Positions 8,309 to 17,070 of a DNA stretch of 63,857 nt are shown piece after piece (positions within the stretch are counted from its first letter, which is position 1; each line of letters opens with the position of its first letter). The notes below the pieces were generated by a model, which made no database searches, was not told the origin of the DNA, and saw nothing but the letters and a program-made list of their open reading frames with translations. The position numbers and the translations under genes were made by a program. Origin of the DNA: an uncultured Telmatospirillum sp. (GTDB lineage: Bacteria > Pseudomonadota > Alphaproteobacteria > Rhodospirillales > Magnetospirillaceae); contig CAIOJO010000064.1 of the NCBI GenBank assembly GCA_903858635.1, positions 1 to 63,857 of the forward strand, read 5' to 3'.

Positions 8309-8440
8309 GAGCCGCAAAGTCGCCAAGGACGCCAAGACGCTTCGTCTTCCGGCACAGCCGGAGAATGACGCCCTTCCGCGGTGTTGGCAGAACGCCTGCG
8401 GCGCATTGCCGCCTCTGCGTCCTTGGCGTCTCGGCGGTCC
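8309..8440. repeat. Inverted repeat with 9-bp-periodic arms (copy A)
   Basis: The left arm (8309-8338) holds GCCGCAAAG-TCGCCAAGG-ACGCCAAGA. The right arm (8411-8440), read on the other strand, is GGACCGCCGAGACGCCAAGG continuing ACGCAGAGGC. The arms agree at 22 of 30 positions. The interior includes a small TCCGGC/GCCGGA hairpin. This element fills most of the 320-bp gap between the frameshifted gene and mltG. The same design recurs at 13001-13106 and 52180-52265. Confidence 0.65.
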
Positions 8441-8503
8441 ATTTCGATCGTCCGGCCGAGAAAAATGGCGTCGCACTAAGGTGCGGCGCACGCAAGCCGC
8501 TCG

Positions 8504-9517
8504 CTACCGCGCCGACTTCACCTTCTTGGTGGCCGGCGGTGGCGCCGTCCCCTGCTCGACCTGGCGCAGGCGGCCGACATTGCGGCTGTGCTCGGCCAGC
8601 GTCTTGGCGAAGACATGCCCGCCCGAGCCGTCGGCGACGAAATAGAGGTCGTCGCTGGCCGCCGGGTGCAGCACGGCATTGAGGCTGGCCCGGCCCGGGT
8701 TGCAGATCGGCCCGGGCGGCAGCCCTTCCGTCGCATAGGTGTTATAAGGGCTGACGAAGGCCAGGTCGTCGTGCCCGAGTGGCCGTTCGAGCGCCCCCTC
8801 GCCGTTGCTAATCGCGTAGATGACGGTCGGATCGGACTGCAGCTTCATCCGTTGCCGCAGACGATTGAGAAAGACCGCGGCGATATGCGAGCGCTCCTCC
8901 GGAATCGCCGTTTCGCGCTCGACGATCGAAGCCAGGACCAAGGCCTCGACCTTGTTGGTCACCGGCAGATTGGCGGCCCGGGTCGGCCAGGTTTCGTCCA
9001 AGAGCTCGTTCATCGCCCTGGTCATGCGCATGACCAGGCCATCGCGGCTGTCACCGAACGAATAGAAATAGGTCTGCGGCATCAGGCTGCCCTCATCGGG
9101 CGGCACGGCGATCCCGCCGGTCAACCCTTCGGCTTGCCGCAACTGGGCCATGATCTGGAAGACGGTCAGTCCTTCGGCGATGGTGAAGCGGTGGACCACC
9201 ACCTGGCCGCGATGCAGCAGGTCGATCACCGCAGCCAGGCTGACATGGGCCGGAAAGCTGTATTCGCCGGCCTGCAGCCCTTGCTTGGCCAGCAGCCGGG
9301 CCTCCAGCAGGAACAGCCAGCGGCGGTCGATCACGCCCGCCTCGCCAAGGGTCGCGGCAATGGCCGAAGAATTGGCCCCCTTGGGGATGACCACCGTGGT
9401 CTGCTCCGGAACCGGCCCCGGTTCGCTCAGACGCGCCTTGGCCCAGACCAGGAAGCCGCCCGCCATCGCGTCGGCGAGAGCCAGAACGATGACGAAGCGG
9501 GCCAGCCAGCGGTTCAT
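8504..9517 (-). CDS. mltG: Endolytic murein transglycosylase MltG
   Basis: The 337-residue protein has one N-terminal membrane segment (about residues 7-26), a LysM-like region with IPKGANSSAIAATL, and the YceG/MltG core with the catalytic-glutamate motif SIVERETAIPEE, then LQSDPTVIYA and SPYNTYATEGLPPGPICNPG. MltG cuts nascent glycan strands in the periplasm to set their length. It lies 7 bp after fabF in the same direction, at the end of the fatty-acid cluster, the usual position in proteobacteria. A short Ala/Pro/Lys tail ends the protein. Confidence 0.95.
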   Translation of the reverse strand: MNRWLARFVIVLALADAMAGGFLVWAKARLSEPGPVPEQTTVVIPKGANSSAIAATLGEAGVIDRRWLFLLEARLLAKQGLQAGEYSFPAHVSLAAVIDLLHRGQVVVHRFTIAEGLTVFQIMAQLRQAEGLTGGIAVPPDEGSLMPQTYFYSFGDSRDGLVMRMTRAMNELLDETWPTRAANLPVTNKVEALVLASIVERETAIPEERSHIAAVFLNRLRQRMKLQSDPTVIYAISNGEGALERPLGHDDLAFVSPYNTYATEGLPPGPICNPGRASLNAVLHPAASDDLYFVADGSGGHVFAKTLAEHSRNVGRLRQVEQGTAPPPATKKVKSAR

Positions 9518-9524
9518 CGATGCG

Positions 9525-10784
9525 TCAAACGCCCCTGAAGATCAAAGAAGCATTTGTCCCGCCGAATCCGAAGGAATTCGACAGTGCCACCTTGACCTTC
9601 CGTTCCTTGGCGACGTGCGGCACCAGATCGATGTCGCAGCCGGGGGAAGGATTGTCGAGGTTGAGGGTCGGCGGCACCAGCCCGTTGTTGATCGCCAGAA
9701 TCGAATAGATCGCCTCGACACTCCCAGCGGCCCCCAACAGATGCCCGATCGCCGATTTGGTCGACGACATCGACAGCTTATAGGCGTGATCACCGAACAA
9801 GCGCTTCACCGCGCCCAACTCGATCTCGTCGCCGAGCGGCGTCGAGGTGCCATGGGCATTGATGTAGTCGATGTCCTCGAGAGCGACGCCGGCCCGCTTC
9901 AACGCATTGCGCATGGAACGAAAGGCGCCGTTGCCGTCTTCGGCCGGAGCGGTGATGTGATGGGCGTCGCCCGACATGCCATAGCCGATCACTTCGGCGT
10001 AGATCTTAGCACCGCGCTTCTTGGCGTGCTCGAGTTCCTCGAGCACGACGACGCCGGACCCTTCACCCATGACGAAACCGTCGCGATCCTTGTCCCAGGG
10101 CCGCGACGCCTTGGTCGGGGTATCGTTGAAACCGGTCGACAGGGCCCGCGCGGCGGCAAATCCGGCAACGCCGATGCGGCACACCGCGGCCTCGGCACCG
10201 CCCGCCACCATCACATCGGCATCGTCGAAGATGATCAGGCGAGCCGCATCGCCGATGGCATGGGCGCCGGTCGAACAGGCGGTAACCACCGCATGGTTCG
10301 GGCCCTTGAAGCCATAGCGAATGGAGACATGGCCGGACGCCAAGTTGATCAGGCTGGCCGGAATGAAAAACGGCGAAATACGGCGCGGCCCATTTTCGGC
10401 CAGGGTCTGCGCCCCGGCCGCGATGGACGGGAGGCCGCCGATGCCGGAACCGATCATGACACCGGTCCGTTCGCGTTCTTCCTCGTCGGTGGGTTTCCAG
10501 CCGGAGTCTTCGACCGCCTCGCTCGCAGCCGCCAGGGCGAAGACGATAAAATCGTCCATGCGCCGACGGTCCTTGCTCGACACGACGCTGTCCACATCGA
10601 ACAGATGCGGTTGGCCAACGCCGGTCGGAACCAGCCCGGCAACCCTGGCCGGCAGGTCCGAGACATCAAAATGCTCAATGGCGCGGAGACCGGACTCGCT
10701 CTTGGTCAGGCGATCCCAGTTGGCCTTTGTGCCCGCGCCCAACGGCGTGACCATCCCTAGGCCGGTGACGACAACTCGTCTCAT
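9525..10784 (-). CDS. fabF: 3-oxoacyl-[acyl-carrier-protein] synthase II
   Basis: The 419-residue protein starts [16 protein letters not shown] and carries the Cys-His-His condensing triad in [23 protein letters not shown] and [12 protein letters not shown], ending [12 protein letters not shown]. FabF extends acyl-ACP with malonyl-ACP and tunes membrane fluidity through the C16:1 to C18:1 step. It follows acpP after a 71-bp gap containing a terminator-like hairpin, so it is probably expressed below acpP. Confidence 0.97.
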   Translation of the reverse strand: MRRVVVTGLGMVTPLGAGTKANWDRLTKSESGLRAIEHFDVSDLPARVAGLVPTGVGQPHLFDVDSVVSSKDRRRMDDFIVFALAAASEAVEDSGWKPTDEEERERTGVMIGSGIGGLPSIAAGAQTLAENGPRRISPFFIPASLINLASGHVSIRYGFKGPNHAVVTACSTGAHAIGDAARLIIFDDADVMVAGGAEAAVCRIGVAGFAAARALSTGFNDTPTKASRPWDKDRDGFVMGEGSGVVVLEELEHAKKRGAKIYAEVIGYGMSGDAHHITAPAEDGNGAFRSMRNALKRAGVALEDIDYINAHGTSTPLGDEIELGAVKRLFGDHAYKLSMSSTKSAIGHLLGAAGSVEAIYSILAINNGLVPPTLNLDNPSPGCDIDLVPHVAKERKVKVALSNSFGFGGTNASLIFRGV

Positions 10785-10813
10785 GCGTTCCGCTTATCCG
10801 CTCCCTACAGACG

Positions 10814-10845
10814 AAAACGCCGCCCCGCCTCGATGCGGTGCGGCG
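10814..10845 (-). terminator. Attenuator/terminator between acpP and fabF
   Basis: On the - strand a CGCCGCACCGC/GCGGGGCGGCG stem (loop of 6, one imperfect pair) is followed by TTTTCGTC. It sits 11 bp after the acpP stop. It could cap most acpP transcripts and let a fraction read into fabF, matching the much higher need for acyl carrier protein. Confidence 0.6.
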
Positions 10846-10855
10846 AAAGCCCGCT

Positions 10856-11089
10856 TCAGCTATGTGCCTGAATGAAATCGATCGCGTCTTTGACCGTCAG
10901 AATCTTCTCGGCGGCATCGTCGGGGATTTCGCAACCGAATTCCTCTTCGAAAGCCATCACCAGTTCCACGGTATCGAGACTGTCGGCACCCAGATCGTCA
11001 ATAAAGCTAGCCGTCTCGGTCACCTTGGACTCCTCGACGCCCAGGTGCTCGACGACAATCTTCTTTACCCGCTCGGCGACGTCAGACAT
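10856..11089 (-). CDS. acpP: Acyl carrier protein
   Basis: The 77-residue acidic protein contains the 4'-phosphopantetheine attachment motif [12 protein letters not shown] with the modified serine, after [17 protein letters not shown]. It carries growing acyl chains for fabD, fabG and fabF around it. The ATG at 11087-11089 is preferred over an in-frame TTG two codons upstream because it fits the family N-terminus and has GGGGTTTG upstream. A 144-bp gap separates it from fabG. Confidence 0.97.
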   Translation of the reverse strand: MSDVAERVKKIVVEHLGVEESKVTETASFIDDLGADSLDTVELVMAFEEEFGCEIPDDAAEKILTVKDAIDFIQAHS

Positions 11090-11233
11090 GTGCAAACCCC
11101 TTGAAAGTCAGTTGGGCAGGAAATTGGGACTTAGGCGGTCGAGGCTGGCCGATCCCCCCCCGTCCGGCGAAAAGTGCCGTTACCTAGCATACTTTTCCGG
11201 GCTTGACCAGCATCGGGGCAACGGCTGAGGGCC

Positions 11234-11971
11234 CTATATCATCGCCATGCCACCATTGACATGCAAGGTCTGGCCGGTGACGTAGGCCGCCTCCGGGCTG
11301 GCCAGATAAACCGCCGCTGCGGCGATCTCATCGGCCTCTCCCATCCGTCCGACCGGAATCCCTGCCAGCAGCTTGCCCTTGTGTTCGTCGGCCAGCCCCT
11401 CGGTCATCGGCGAGGTGATGAAGCCGGGGGCGATACAGTTGACGGTTATGCCGCGCGAGGCGACCTCCTGGGCCAGCGCCTTCGACATGCCGATCAGCCC
11501 GGCCTTGGATGCCGCGTAATTGGCCTGGCCCGGATTGCCGGTCACCCCGACGATCGAGGTGATGCTGATGATCCGCCCGGATCGGCGCTTCATCATGCCG
11601 CGCAGCACCGCCCGCGCCAACCGGAAGGACGCGGTCAGATTGACATCGAGAACCGCCTGCCAGTCCTCGTCTTTCATGCGCATGGCCAGCCCGTCGCGGG
11701 TCAGTCCGGCGTTGTTGACCAGGATATCAAGCCGGCCCAATGCCGCCTCGGCATCCTTGGCCAGATGCTCGACGGCAACCGGATCGGCCAGGTTGCAGGG
11801 CAGCACCGGACTGTTCCCGCCCAATTCGGCGGCCAATTGGTCGAGGGCGTCGCGGCGCGTCCCCGACAGGGCGACGACAGCGCCCTGTGCGTGCAGGGCG
11901 CGGGCGATCGCCCCGCCGATGGCGCCCGAGGCGCCGGTCACCAGTGCAGTCTTGCCGGCAAGATCAAACAT
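11234..11971 (-). CDS. fabG: 3-oxoacyl-[acyl-carrier-protein] reductase
   Basis: The 245-residue classical SDR has TGASGAIGGAIAR (TGxxxGxG, NADPH site), NNAGLTRDGL, the catalytic Ser in SITSIVG, and YAASKAGLIG (YxxxK). The sequence NYAASKAGLIGMSKALAQE and the GGMAMI C-terminus are FabG-typical. It reduces beta-ketoacyl-ACP in the elongation cycle. It lies 3 bp after fabD and upstream of acpP in one operon. Confidence 0.95.
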   Translation of the reverse strand: MFDLAGKTALVTGASGAIGGAIARALHAQGAVVALSGTRRDALDQLAAELGGNSPVLPCNLADPVAVEHLAKDAEAALGRLDILVNNAGLTRDGLAMRMKDEDWQAVLDVNLTASFRLARAVLRGMMKRRSGRIISITSIVGVTGNPGQANYAASKAGLIGMSKALAQEVASRGITVNCIAPGFITSPMTEGLADEHKGKLLAGIPVGRMGEADEIAAAAVYLASPEAAYVTGQTLHVNGGMAMI

Positions 11972-11974
11972 GGC

Positions 11975-12913
11975 TCAGACTTTCAGGAAGGCTTCGATAT
12001 CGGCCGGCGTATGCAGGGAGGTCGCGGCGATCTCCTTGTCGATGCGCTTGGCCAGGCCGGCCAGAACCTTGCCGGCGCCGACTTCGACCAGCGCGTCGAC
12101 CCCTTTTTCCTTCATCGCCAGCACGCATTCGCGCCAGCGCACGGTGCCGGTGACCTGGGCCACCAACAGGCTGCGGATTTCATCCGGGTCGGTGACCGGC
12201 GCCGCCGTGACATTGGCCACCACCGGCACCACCGGTGGCCGCAACGCAACGCGGGACAGTGCTTCGGCCATCACCTCGGCGGCCGGTTGCATCAGGGCGC
12301 AATGGAAGGGTGCCGATACCGGCAGCAGCATGGCCCGCTTGAATCCCTTGGCGGCGGCCACCGCGATGGCCCGTTCCACCGCCGCCTTGTCGCCGCTGAC
12401 CACCACCTGGCCGGGCGCGTTGTCGTTGGCCGCCTCGCACACCTCGCCTTGGGCGGCTTCGGCGGCGATCTGGCGGGCCTGATCGATATCGACGCCCAGC
12501 AGCGCCGCCATTGCCCCCCGGCCCACCGGCACCGCCTTCTGCATGGCAAGGCCCCGCGTCTTCAACAGGCGCGCCGCATCGCCCAGGCTGAAACTCCCGG
12601 CGGCGGCCAGGGCCGAATATTCCCCCAGACTGTGTCCGGCGACGAACGAGGCCTTCTCGGCCAGCTTCCAGTTGCCCTGCTCGTCCAACACCCGCACCAC
12701 CGCCAGGCTGACCGCCATCAGCGCCGGCTGCGCGTTTTCGGTCAATGTCAGGTCGCCTTCCGGCCCCTCCCACATCAGCTTCGACAGCTTCTGCTTCAGC
12801 GCCTCGTCCACCTCTTGGAAGACATAACGGGCGGCCGGGAAGGCCAGGGCCAACTCGCGGCCCATGCCGACCGACTGGGCACCTTGGCCGGGAAAGACGA
12901 TTGCGCGCGACAT
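11975..12913 (-). CDS. fabD: Malonyl-CoA:ACP transacylase
   Basis: The 312-residue protein begins with AIVFPGQGAQSVGMG, has the active-site GHSLGEYSAL, the SAPFHCALMQPA segment with the catalytic His, and a conserved C-terminal EVGAGKVLAGL. FabD loads malonyl groups from CoA onto ACP. The ATG follows GGGGGCATC. It is the first gene of the fabD-fabG-acpP-fabF-mltG series; its promoter should lie in the 373-bp gap shared with the divergent rpsF operon. Confidence 0.96.
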   Translation of the reverse strand: MSRAIVFPGQGAQSVGMGRELALAFPAARYVFQEVDEALKQKLSKLMWEGPEGDLTLTENAQPALMAVSLAVVRVLDEQGNWKLAEKASFVAGHSLGEYSALAAAGSFSLGDAARLLKTRGLAMQKAVPVGRGAMAALLGVDIDQARQIAAEAAQGEVCEAANDNAPGQVVVSGDKAAVERAIAVAAAKGFKRAMLLPVSAPFHCALMQPAAEVMAEALSRVALRPPVVPVVANVTAAPVTDPDEIRSLLVAQVTGTVRWRECVLAMKEKGVDALVEVGAGKVLAGLAKRIDKEIAATSLHTPADIEAFLKV

Positions 12914-13000
12914 GATGCCCCCAGGGAAAAGACAGGGCCTAGGAATAGCGTGCGCGCCCCGGCTGTCAAGCGCCGTGGCACGGTTGATCGCACGCTATGG

Positions 13001-13106
13001 GAACCGCCAAGGCGCAAAGACGCCAAGGCATTGTTTAAAAGAGTATGCGACGCTGAACTCCGACACGGACGAGAACGTGACCACTGCCTTTGCGTCTTGG
13101 CGGTTC
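13001..13106. repeat. Inverted repeat with 9-bp-periodic arms (copy B)
   Basis: The left arm (13001-13030) reads GAACCGCCAAGGCGCAAAGA followed by CGCCAAGGCA. The right arm (13085-13106) read on the - strand is GAACCGCCAAGACGCAAAGG followed by CA, so it is one period shorter. The spacer is 54 bp. It lies between the divergent fabD and rpsF genes, next to the fabD start. Its unit (CGCCAAGG / CGCAAAGA) is the same as in copy A. Confidence 0.7.
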
Positions 13107-13160
13107 ACCTAAAGGCGGATCCGCCACGCACGGAGCCGGAGTTTGCCGCCCAGCCCGGGC

Positions 13161-13188
13161 TTGCATGGGGGGGCAATTCGTGTATATT
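13161..13188 (+). promoter_or_regulatory. Sigma-70-type promoter of the rpsF operon
   Basis: TTGCAT (13161-13166) and TATATT (13183-13188) are separated by 16 bp, close to the housekeeping consensus. Transcription would start near 13195, leaving a leader of about 90 bases before rpsF. Confidence 0.6.
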
Positions 13189-13233
13189 GCGCGCCTTCTT
13201 GCTCCTTGCCGGCATGGGCCGGCTATGCTCGTG

Positions 13234-13257
13234 CGTCCGAATCTCCGGATAGCGACG
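13234..13257 (+). promoter_or_regulatory. Candidate S6:S18 autoregulatory leader hairpin
   Basis: In the rpsF leader, CGTC pairs with GACG around an inner CCG/CGG pairing with an asymmetric unpaired stretch. Many bacteria use a leader hairpin with a bulged CCG to let the S6:S18 complex repress its own operon. The match here is by shape only and is weak. Confidence 0.3.
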
Positions 13258-13286
13258 GGAAGAGACAAGCCATAAGGAGTGCTTGA

Positions 13287-13754
13287 ATGTCGTTATACGA
13301 ATGCGTGTTCATCGCACGCCAGGACATTGCCACCCCGCAGGTGGAAACCCTGGCCGATGAACTGACCAATGTGATTACCGCCCAGGGCGGCCAGGTTACC
13401 AAGCGCGAGTATTGGGGCCTGCGCAACATCGCCTACCGGGTGAAGAAGAACCGCAAGGGCCATTACGTGCTGTTCAACCTCGACGCCCCTGCGGCGGCGG
13501 TCAAAGAGGTCGAACGCCAGATGTCCATCAACGAGGACGTGCTGCGTTATCTGACCGTCCGCGTCGATGCGCTCGAGGAAGGTCCGTCCGCCGTGATGCT
13601 CAGCAAGAACCAGCGCGATGACCGGCCGCGGCGCGATGGCGACGACCGCCCGCGTCGTGAGGGTGGTTATGGCCGCGACGGCGGCGGCTACGGCCGTGAA
13701 GGCGGCGGCTACGCTCGTCCGCCACGCCCGACGACCGAGGGAGGTGAGGCATGA
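13287..13754 (+). CDS. rpsF: 30S ribosomal protein S6
   Basis: The 155-residue protein opens with [14 protein letters not shown] and has [19 protein letters not shown], typical of bS6, which binds S18 and 16S rRNA in the 30S platform. After about residue 110 a low-complexity tail rich in Arg, Asp, Gly and Tyr follows, with repeats such as [15 protein letters not shown]; alphaproteobacterial S6 proteins often have a charged tail, but this Gly/Tyr pattern is distinctive. AAGGAG lies upstream of the ATG. It overlaps rpsR by ATGA. Confidence 0.97.
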   Translation: MSLYECVFIARQDIATPQVETLADELTNVITAQGGQVTKREYWGLRNIAYRVKKNRKGHYVLFNLDAPAAAVKEVERQMSINEDVLRYLTVRVDALEEGPSAVMLSKNQRDDRPRRDGDDRPRREGGYGRDGGGYGREGGGYARPPRPTTEGGEA

Positions 13755-14029
13755 GGACCGATACCCGTAGCCCGGGCGGCACCGCTCGCCCCGCCAGCGG
13801 CGCACCGCGCCGGCCGTTCTTCCGTCGCCGCAAGACATGCCCGTTCTCGGGCGAGGGCGCGCCGAAGATCGACTACAAGGACGTCAAGCTCCTGCAGCGC
13901 TTCGTTTCCGAGCGCGGCAAGATCGTGCCGTCGCGGATCACCGCGGTGTCGGCCAAGAAGCAGCGCGAGTTGGCCCGGGCCATCAAGCGTTCCCGTTTCC
14001 TCGGCCTTCTGCCCTACGTGGTGAAGTAA
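13751..14029 (+). CDS. rpsR: 30S ribosomal protein S18
   Basis: The 92-residue basic protein has the bS18 core: [40 protein letters not shown] and [12 protein letters not shown]. It pairs with S6 in the 30S platform. An N-terminal extension of about 20 residues rich in Arg/Pro/Gly precedes the core. The start overlaps the rpsF stop, which couples translation of the two partners. Confidence 0.97.
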   Translation: MRTDTRSPGGTARPASGAPRRPFFRRRKTCPFSGEGAPKIDYKDVKLLQRFVSERGKIVPSRITAVSAKKQRELARAIKRSRFLGLLPYVVK

Positions 14030-14042
14030 GGCGCAAGCGGTT

Positions 14043-14073
14043 GACGGCCGCCCGGCGAGGCCGGGCGGCCGTC
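14043..14073 (+). terminator. Strong hairpin after rpsR
   Basis: A perfect 14-bp G+C stem (GACGGCCGCCCGGC with GCCGGGCGGCCGTC, loop GAG) begins 13 bp after the rpsR stop. No T-tract follows, so it more likely attenuates or protects the rpsF-rpsR message than fully terminates before rplI. Confidence 0.55.
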
Positions 14074-14138
14074 GCGCACGCCACGCGACGACTTCGGCTG
14101 GTCGACGCCGCAACTCTGAGGGCGGATACGGGGACGTG

Positions 14139-15077
14139 ATGTCCAGGAGTCTCGGGCTCTCGGTAGCGGCGGGGCTGACCAGCGGGCTGGTCTATCTGTC
14201 GGTGTTGAGCGGCGGGTTGCTCGGTGTGATGCTGAGTTATCTGACGCCGCTGCCACTGGTCATGATCGGGCTTGCCATGGGCCTGGTGCCGGCCGCGATC
14301 GCCGCCTTGATCGCACTGGCGGTGGTGGCCTTGGCAGCGCCGCTGGTGGCGGTTCCGGTGTTCGCCGTGGTGGCGCTGCTGCCGGTTCTGGTGCTGGTGC
14401 GTCAGGCCCTGTTGTGGCGGCCGGGCGCCGGAGGCGCCGGAGAATGGTATCCGCCGGGACGCCTGCTGGCCCAATTGGCCCTGCTGGCGGTCGCGCTGAT
14501 GGGCCTCGGAGCGGCTCTGGCGGTCGAGCGGACGACGGGGTTGGAAGAGGTGGTCCACCAGACGGTCGGCAGTTTCGTCGATCAGGTGGCACCAACCGCT
14601 CCGGCCGACATGAAGGACAGCCTGACCAGCTTGTGGTCGGCCTTGTTCCCGGCGATGCTGGCCGGCGCCTGGCTATTGACCGCGGTGCTGAACGGGATGG
14701 TCGGTGAGTGGACCGTAGCCAAGGCGGGACACGCCCAGCGACCGGTGCCGGACTACGCCGCGTTGGAGTTGCCGCTGTGGCTGCTCGGCGCCTTGGCGGT
14801 GACGGCGCTGATCGGCGGAGTGGCCGGTGGCGACGCCGGTTATCTGGGCCGCAATGCCGCTGTGGTGCTGCTGTGGCCATATGTTTTCGCCGGACTGGCG
14901 ACGGTGCATCGCTGGTCGCGTGGACGGCCCAATGCCGGATTGCTGCTGGCATTGTTCTATTTGGCTTTTTTTGCCATGTTCGGCTGGGCGCTGGTGGCCG
15001 TTGCCGGACTGGGGTTGGTGAGGCATTGGACGAGGCTGAGGCGGCGAGACGCCGCCGGCGGCCAGGAGGAAAAGTGA
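14139..15077 (+). CDS. DUF2232 polytopic membrane protein
   Basis: The protein of about 312 residues is almost wholly hydrophobic, with roughly eight membrane segments, among them [20 protein letters not shown] and [20 protein letters not shown]. It fits the YybS-like DUF2232 family, which commonly lies between rpsR and rplI in alphaproteobacteria. Its function is unknown. The start may be the GTG at 14136 or the ATG at 14139; GGGGAC fits the ATG better. The stop lies 1 bp before rplI. Confidence 0.75.
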   Translation: MSRSLGLSVAAGLTSGLVYLSVLSGGLLGVMLSYLTPLPLVMIGLAMGLVPAAIAALIALAVVALAAPLVAVPVFAVVALLPVLVLVRQALLWRPGAGGAGEWYPPGRLLAQLALLAVALMGLGAALAVERTTGLEEVVHQTVGSFVDQVAPTAPADMKDSLTSLWSALFPAMLAGAWLLTAVLNGMVGEWTVAKAGHAQRPVPDYAALELPLWLLGALAVTALIGGVAGGDAGYLGRNAAVVLLWPYVFAGLATVHRWSRGRPNAGLLLALFYLAFFAMFGWALVAVAGLGLVRHWTRLRRRDAAGGQEEK

Positions 15078-15078
15078 T

Positions 15079-15618
15079 ATGGAAGTCATCCTGCTTGAGC
15101 GCATCGAGAAGCTGGGCCAGATGGGCGATACGGTAAAGGTGAAGACCGGCTTCGCCCGCAATTATCTGCTGCCGCAGAAGAAGGCATTGCGCGCCACCAA
15201 GGACAACCAGGCCCGCTTCGAATCGCAGCGCGGTCAACTCGAGGCGCAGAATCTGCAGCGCCGCGACGAAGCGCAGGCGGTGGCGGCCAAGCTGGACGGC
15301 CTGTCCATCGTGGTCATTCGCCAGGCCGGCGAAGGCGGCATGCTGTACGGCTCGGTCACCGGCCGCGACGTCGCCGACGCGGTCAAGGGTGCCGGTTTCA
15401 CCATCGAACGCCGCCAAGTGGCGCTCGATACGCCGATCAAGAGCCTCGGCTCCTATGCGGTCCGCATCGCGCTGCATCCGGAAGTGACGGTCACGGTCAC
15501 CGTCACCGTGGCTCGTTCGCAGGAAGAAGCCCAGCGGACGGCCCGGGTGATCGAAGCGGCTCCGGCCGAAGCCGCGGCCGAACCGGAGCCCGAAGACGAG
15601 GACGAAACCGAGGCCTGA
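15079..15618 (+). CDS. rplI: 50S ribosomal protein L9
   Basis: The 179-residue protein has the bL9 N-terminal signature [19 protein letters not shown] with [11 protein letters not shown], a long central helix, and the C-terminal domain with [17 protein letters not shown]. The RBS is AGGAGG. Two oddities are visible: a short TV run ([13 protein letters not shown]), produced by near-identical ACGGTC/ACCGTC units, and an acidic Ala/Glu tail ([11 protein letters not shown]). A terminator follows. Confidence 0.97.
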   Translation: MEVILLERIEKLGQMGDTVKVKTGFARNYLLPQKKALRATKDNQARFESQRGQLEAQNLQRRDEAQAVAAKLDGLSIVVIRQAGEGGMLYGSVTGRDVADAVKGAGFTIERRQVALDTPIKSLGSYAVRIALHPEVTVTVTVTVARSQEEAQRTARVIEAAPAEAAAEPEPEDEDETEA

Positions 15619-15662
15619 CCGCCGCGGACCAACGCCTCATACCGATTCCATTCCTTCTTGTC

Positions 15663-15704
15663 GGGCGCGCCCGCTGTCTTCGGACGGGGCGCGCCCTGCC
15701 TTTT
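15663..15704 (+). terminator. Terminator after rplI
   Basis: GGGCGCGCCCG pairs with CGGGGCGCGCCC (one bulged G) across a loop of about 11 bases, followed by TGCCTTTT. It closes the rpsF-rpsR-DUF2232-rplI operon. Confidence 0.75.
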
Positions 15705-15770
15705 GGCTATAGCCCTCCAACCATTGGTTCCCTTGGCGGGCAGCGACTTTTCGCGTAAATTGCAGCGACC

Positions 15771-16988
15771 ATGTCCCTGTTCGTGCCATTTCTGCGCAAC
15801 CTGGTGCGCTATGGCCGCCTGACAGTGGTCGACGCCAGGAACCGTACCCATGTCTTCGAAGGCCGCCCCGCCCCAGGGCTGCGGCCGGTGACCATTCGGC
15901 TGCATGATCCCGGCCTGCACTGGCGCCTGCCGCTGCGGCCGGCGATGGTGGCCGGCGAAGCCTATATGAACGGCACTCTGACCGTCGAAGACGGCGACAT
16001 CTACGATTTCATCGCCCTGGCCAACGAGAATATCAACCGCGGCGCCGCCCGCTTCTCGCCCGGCGCGCGGCTCGGCAGCCTGGTCCGGCGGCTGCAGCAA
16101 TGGAACCCGGTGACCATCAGCCGCCGCAACGTCGCTCACCATTACGATCTGTCGGGGGCTCTCTACGACCTGTTCCTGGACCCGGATCGGCAGTATTCCT
16201 GTGCCTATTTCGTCGATGCCACGGCCACCCTCGAACAGGCGCAACTGGCCAAGAAGCGCCACATCATGGCCAAGCTTCTGCTGCAACCGGGACAGAAGGT
16301 GCTCGATATCGGCTGCGGTTGGGGCGGACTGGCCTTGACGCTGGCCCGCGAGGCCGAGGTCGAGGTCACCGGCATCACCCTGTCCGAAGAACAGCTGCGA
16401 GTTGCCCAACGGCGCGCCGAGGAAGCCCAGCTCAGCCACCGCGTGCGCTTTCAGTTGGCCGATTATCGCGAGTTGGAGGGCCGCTTCGACCGGATCGTGT
16501 CGGTGGGTATGTTCGAGCATGTCGGCATCACCCACTACCGAACCTTCTTCCGCCGCATGCGGGAGCTGATGACCGATGCCGGCCTGGCCCTGCTGCACGC
16601 CATCGGCCGCAGCGACGGCCCCGGCACAACCAATCCCTGGATGCGCAAGTACATTTTTCCCGGCGGCTATTCGCCCGCCCTTTCCGAGGTCCTGGGCGCG
16701 GTGGAACGGACCGGTCTGTTCGTCTCCGACATCGAGATCCTGCGCCCCCATTACGCCGAGACCCTGCGCCATTGGCGAAACCGCTTCGCCGAACACCGGG
16801 CGCAGGCGGCAGCCCTTTACGACGAGCGCTTCTGCCGCATGTGGGAGTTCTACCTGGCGGGGTCCGAGACGGCCTTCCGCCACCAGGACCACATGGTCTG
16901 GCAGATGCAATTGACCCGGCGCCCCGAGACGGCGCCCCGGACTCGCGACTATATCGGTCTCGCCGAAGCGAGTTATCCCCACAGTTAA
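15771..16988 (+). CDS. cfa: Cyclopropane-fatty-acyl-phospholipid synthase
   Basis: The 405-residue protein has the Mycolic_acid_cyclopropane_synthase core: NVAHHYDLSGALYDLFLD, the SAM site VLDIGCGWGGLALTLA, VSVGMFEHVG, KYIFPGGYSP and RMWEFYLAGSETAFR. It methylenates double bonds of membrane phospholipids using S-adenosylmethionine, usually at entry to stationary phase. The N-terminal 120 residues form the lipid-binding region with GEAYMNG. No obvious SD is seen near the ATG. Its 3' end overlaps one DnaA-box-like site. Confidence 0.92.
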   Translation: MSLFVPFLRNLVRYGRLTVVDARNRTHVFEGRPAPGLRPVTIRLHDPGLHWRLPLRPAMVAGEAYMNGTLTVEDGDIYDFIALANENINRGAARFSPGARLGSLVRRLQQWNPVTISRRNVAHHYDLSGALYDLFLDPDRQYSCAYFVDATATLEQAQLAKKRHIMAKLLLQPGQKVLDIGCGWGGLALTLAREAEVEVTGITLSEEQLRVAQRRAEEAQLSHRVRFQLADYRELEGRFDRIVSVGMFEHVGITHYRTFFRRMRELMTDAGLALLHAIGRSDGPGTTNPWMRKYIFPGGYSPALSEVLGAVERTGLFVSDIEILRPHYAETLRHWRNRFAEHRAQAAALYDERFCRMWEFYLAGSETAFRHQDHMVWQMQLTRRPETAPRTRDYIGLAEASYPHS

Positions 16989-17013
16989 CAGGCCACTTGT
17001 CCCGATATCCACA
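16973..17013 (+). promoter_or_regulatory. Pair of DnaA-box-like sequences upstream of dnaB
   Basis: TTATCCCCA (16973-16981) and ATATCCACA (17005-17013) each match the DnaA box TTATCCACA at 8 of 9 bases, in the same orientation and 32 bp apart. They lie 58-98 bp upstream of dnaB, the first inside the cfa stop region. They could place dnaB transcription under DnaA control. Confidence 0.45.
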
Positions 17014-17070
17014 GGGCGGCGAACATGTTTGCCGATGCGCCCACGGGTATCCTTCTGCTAGATTTGCCCG

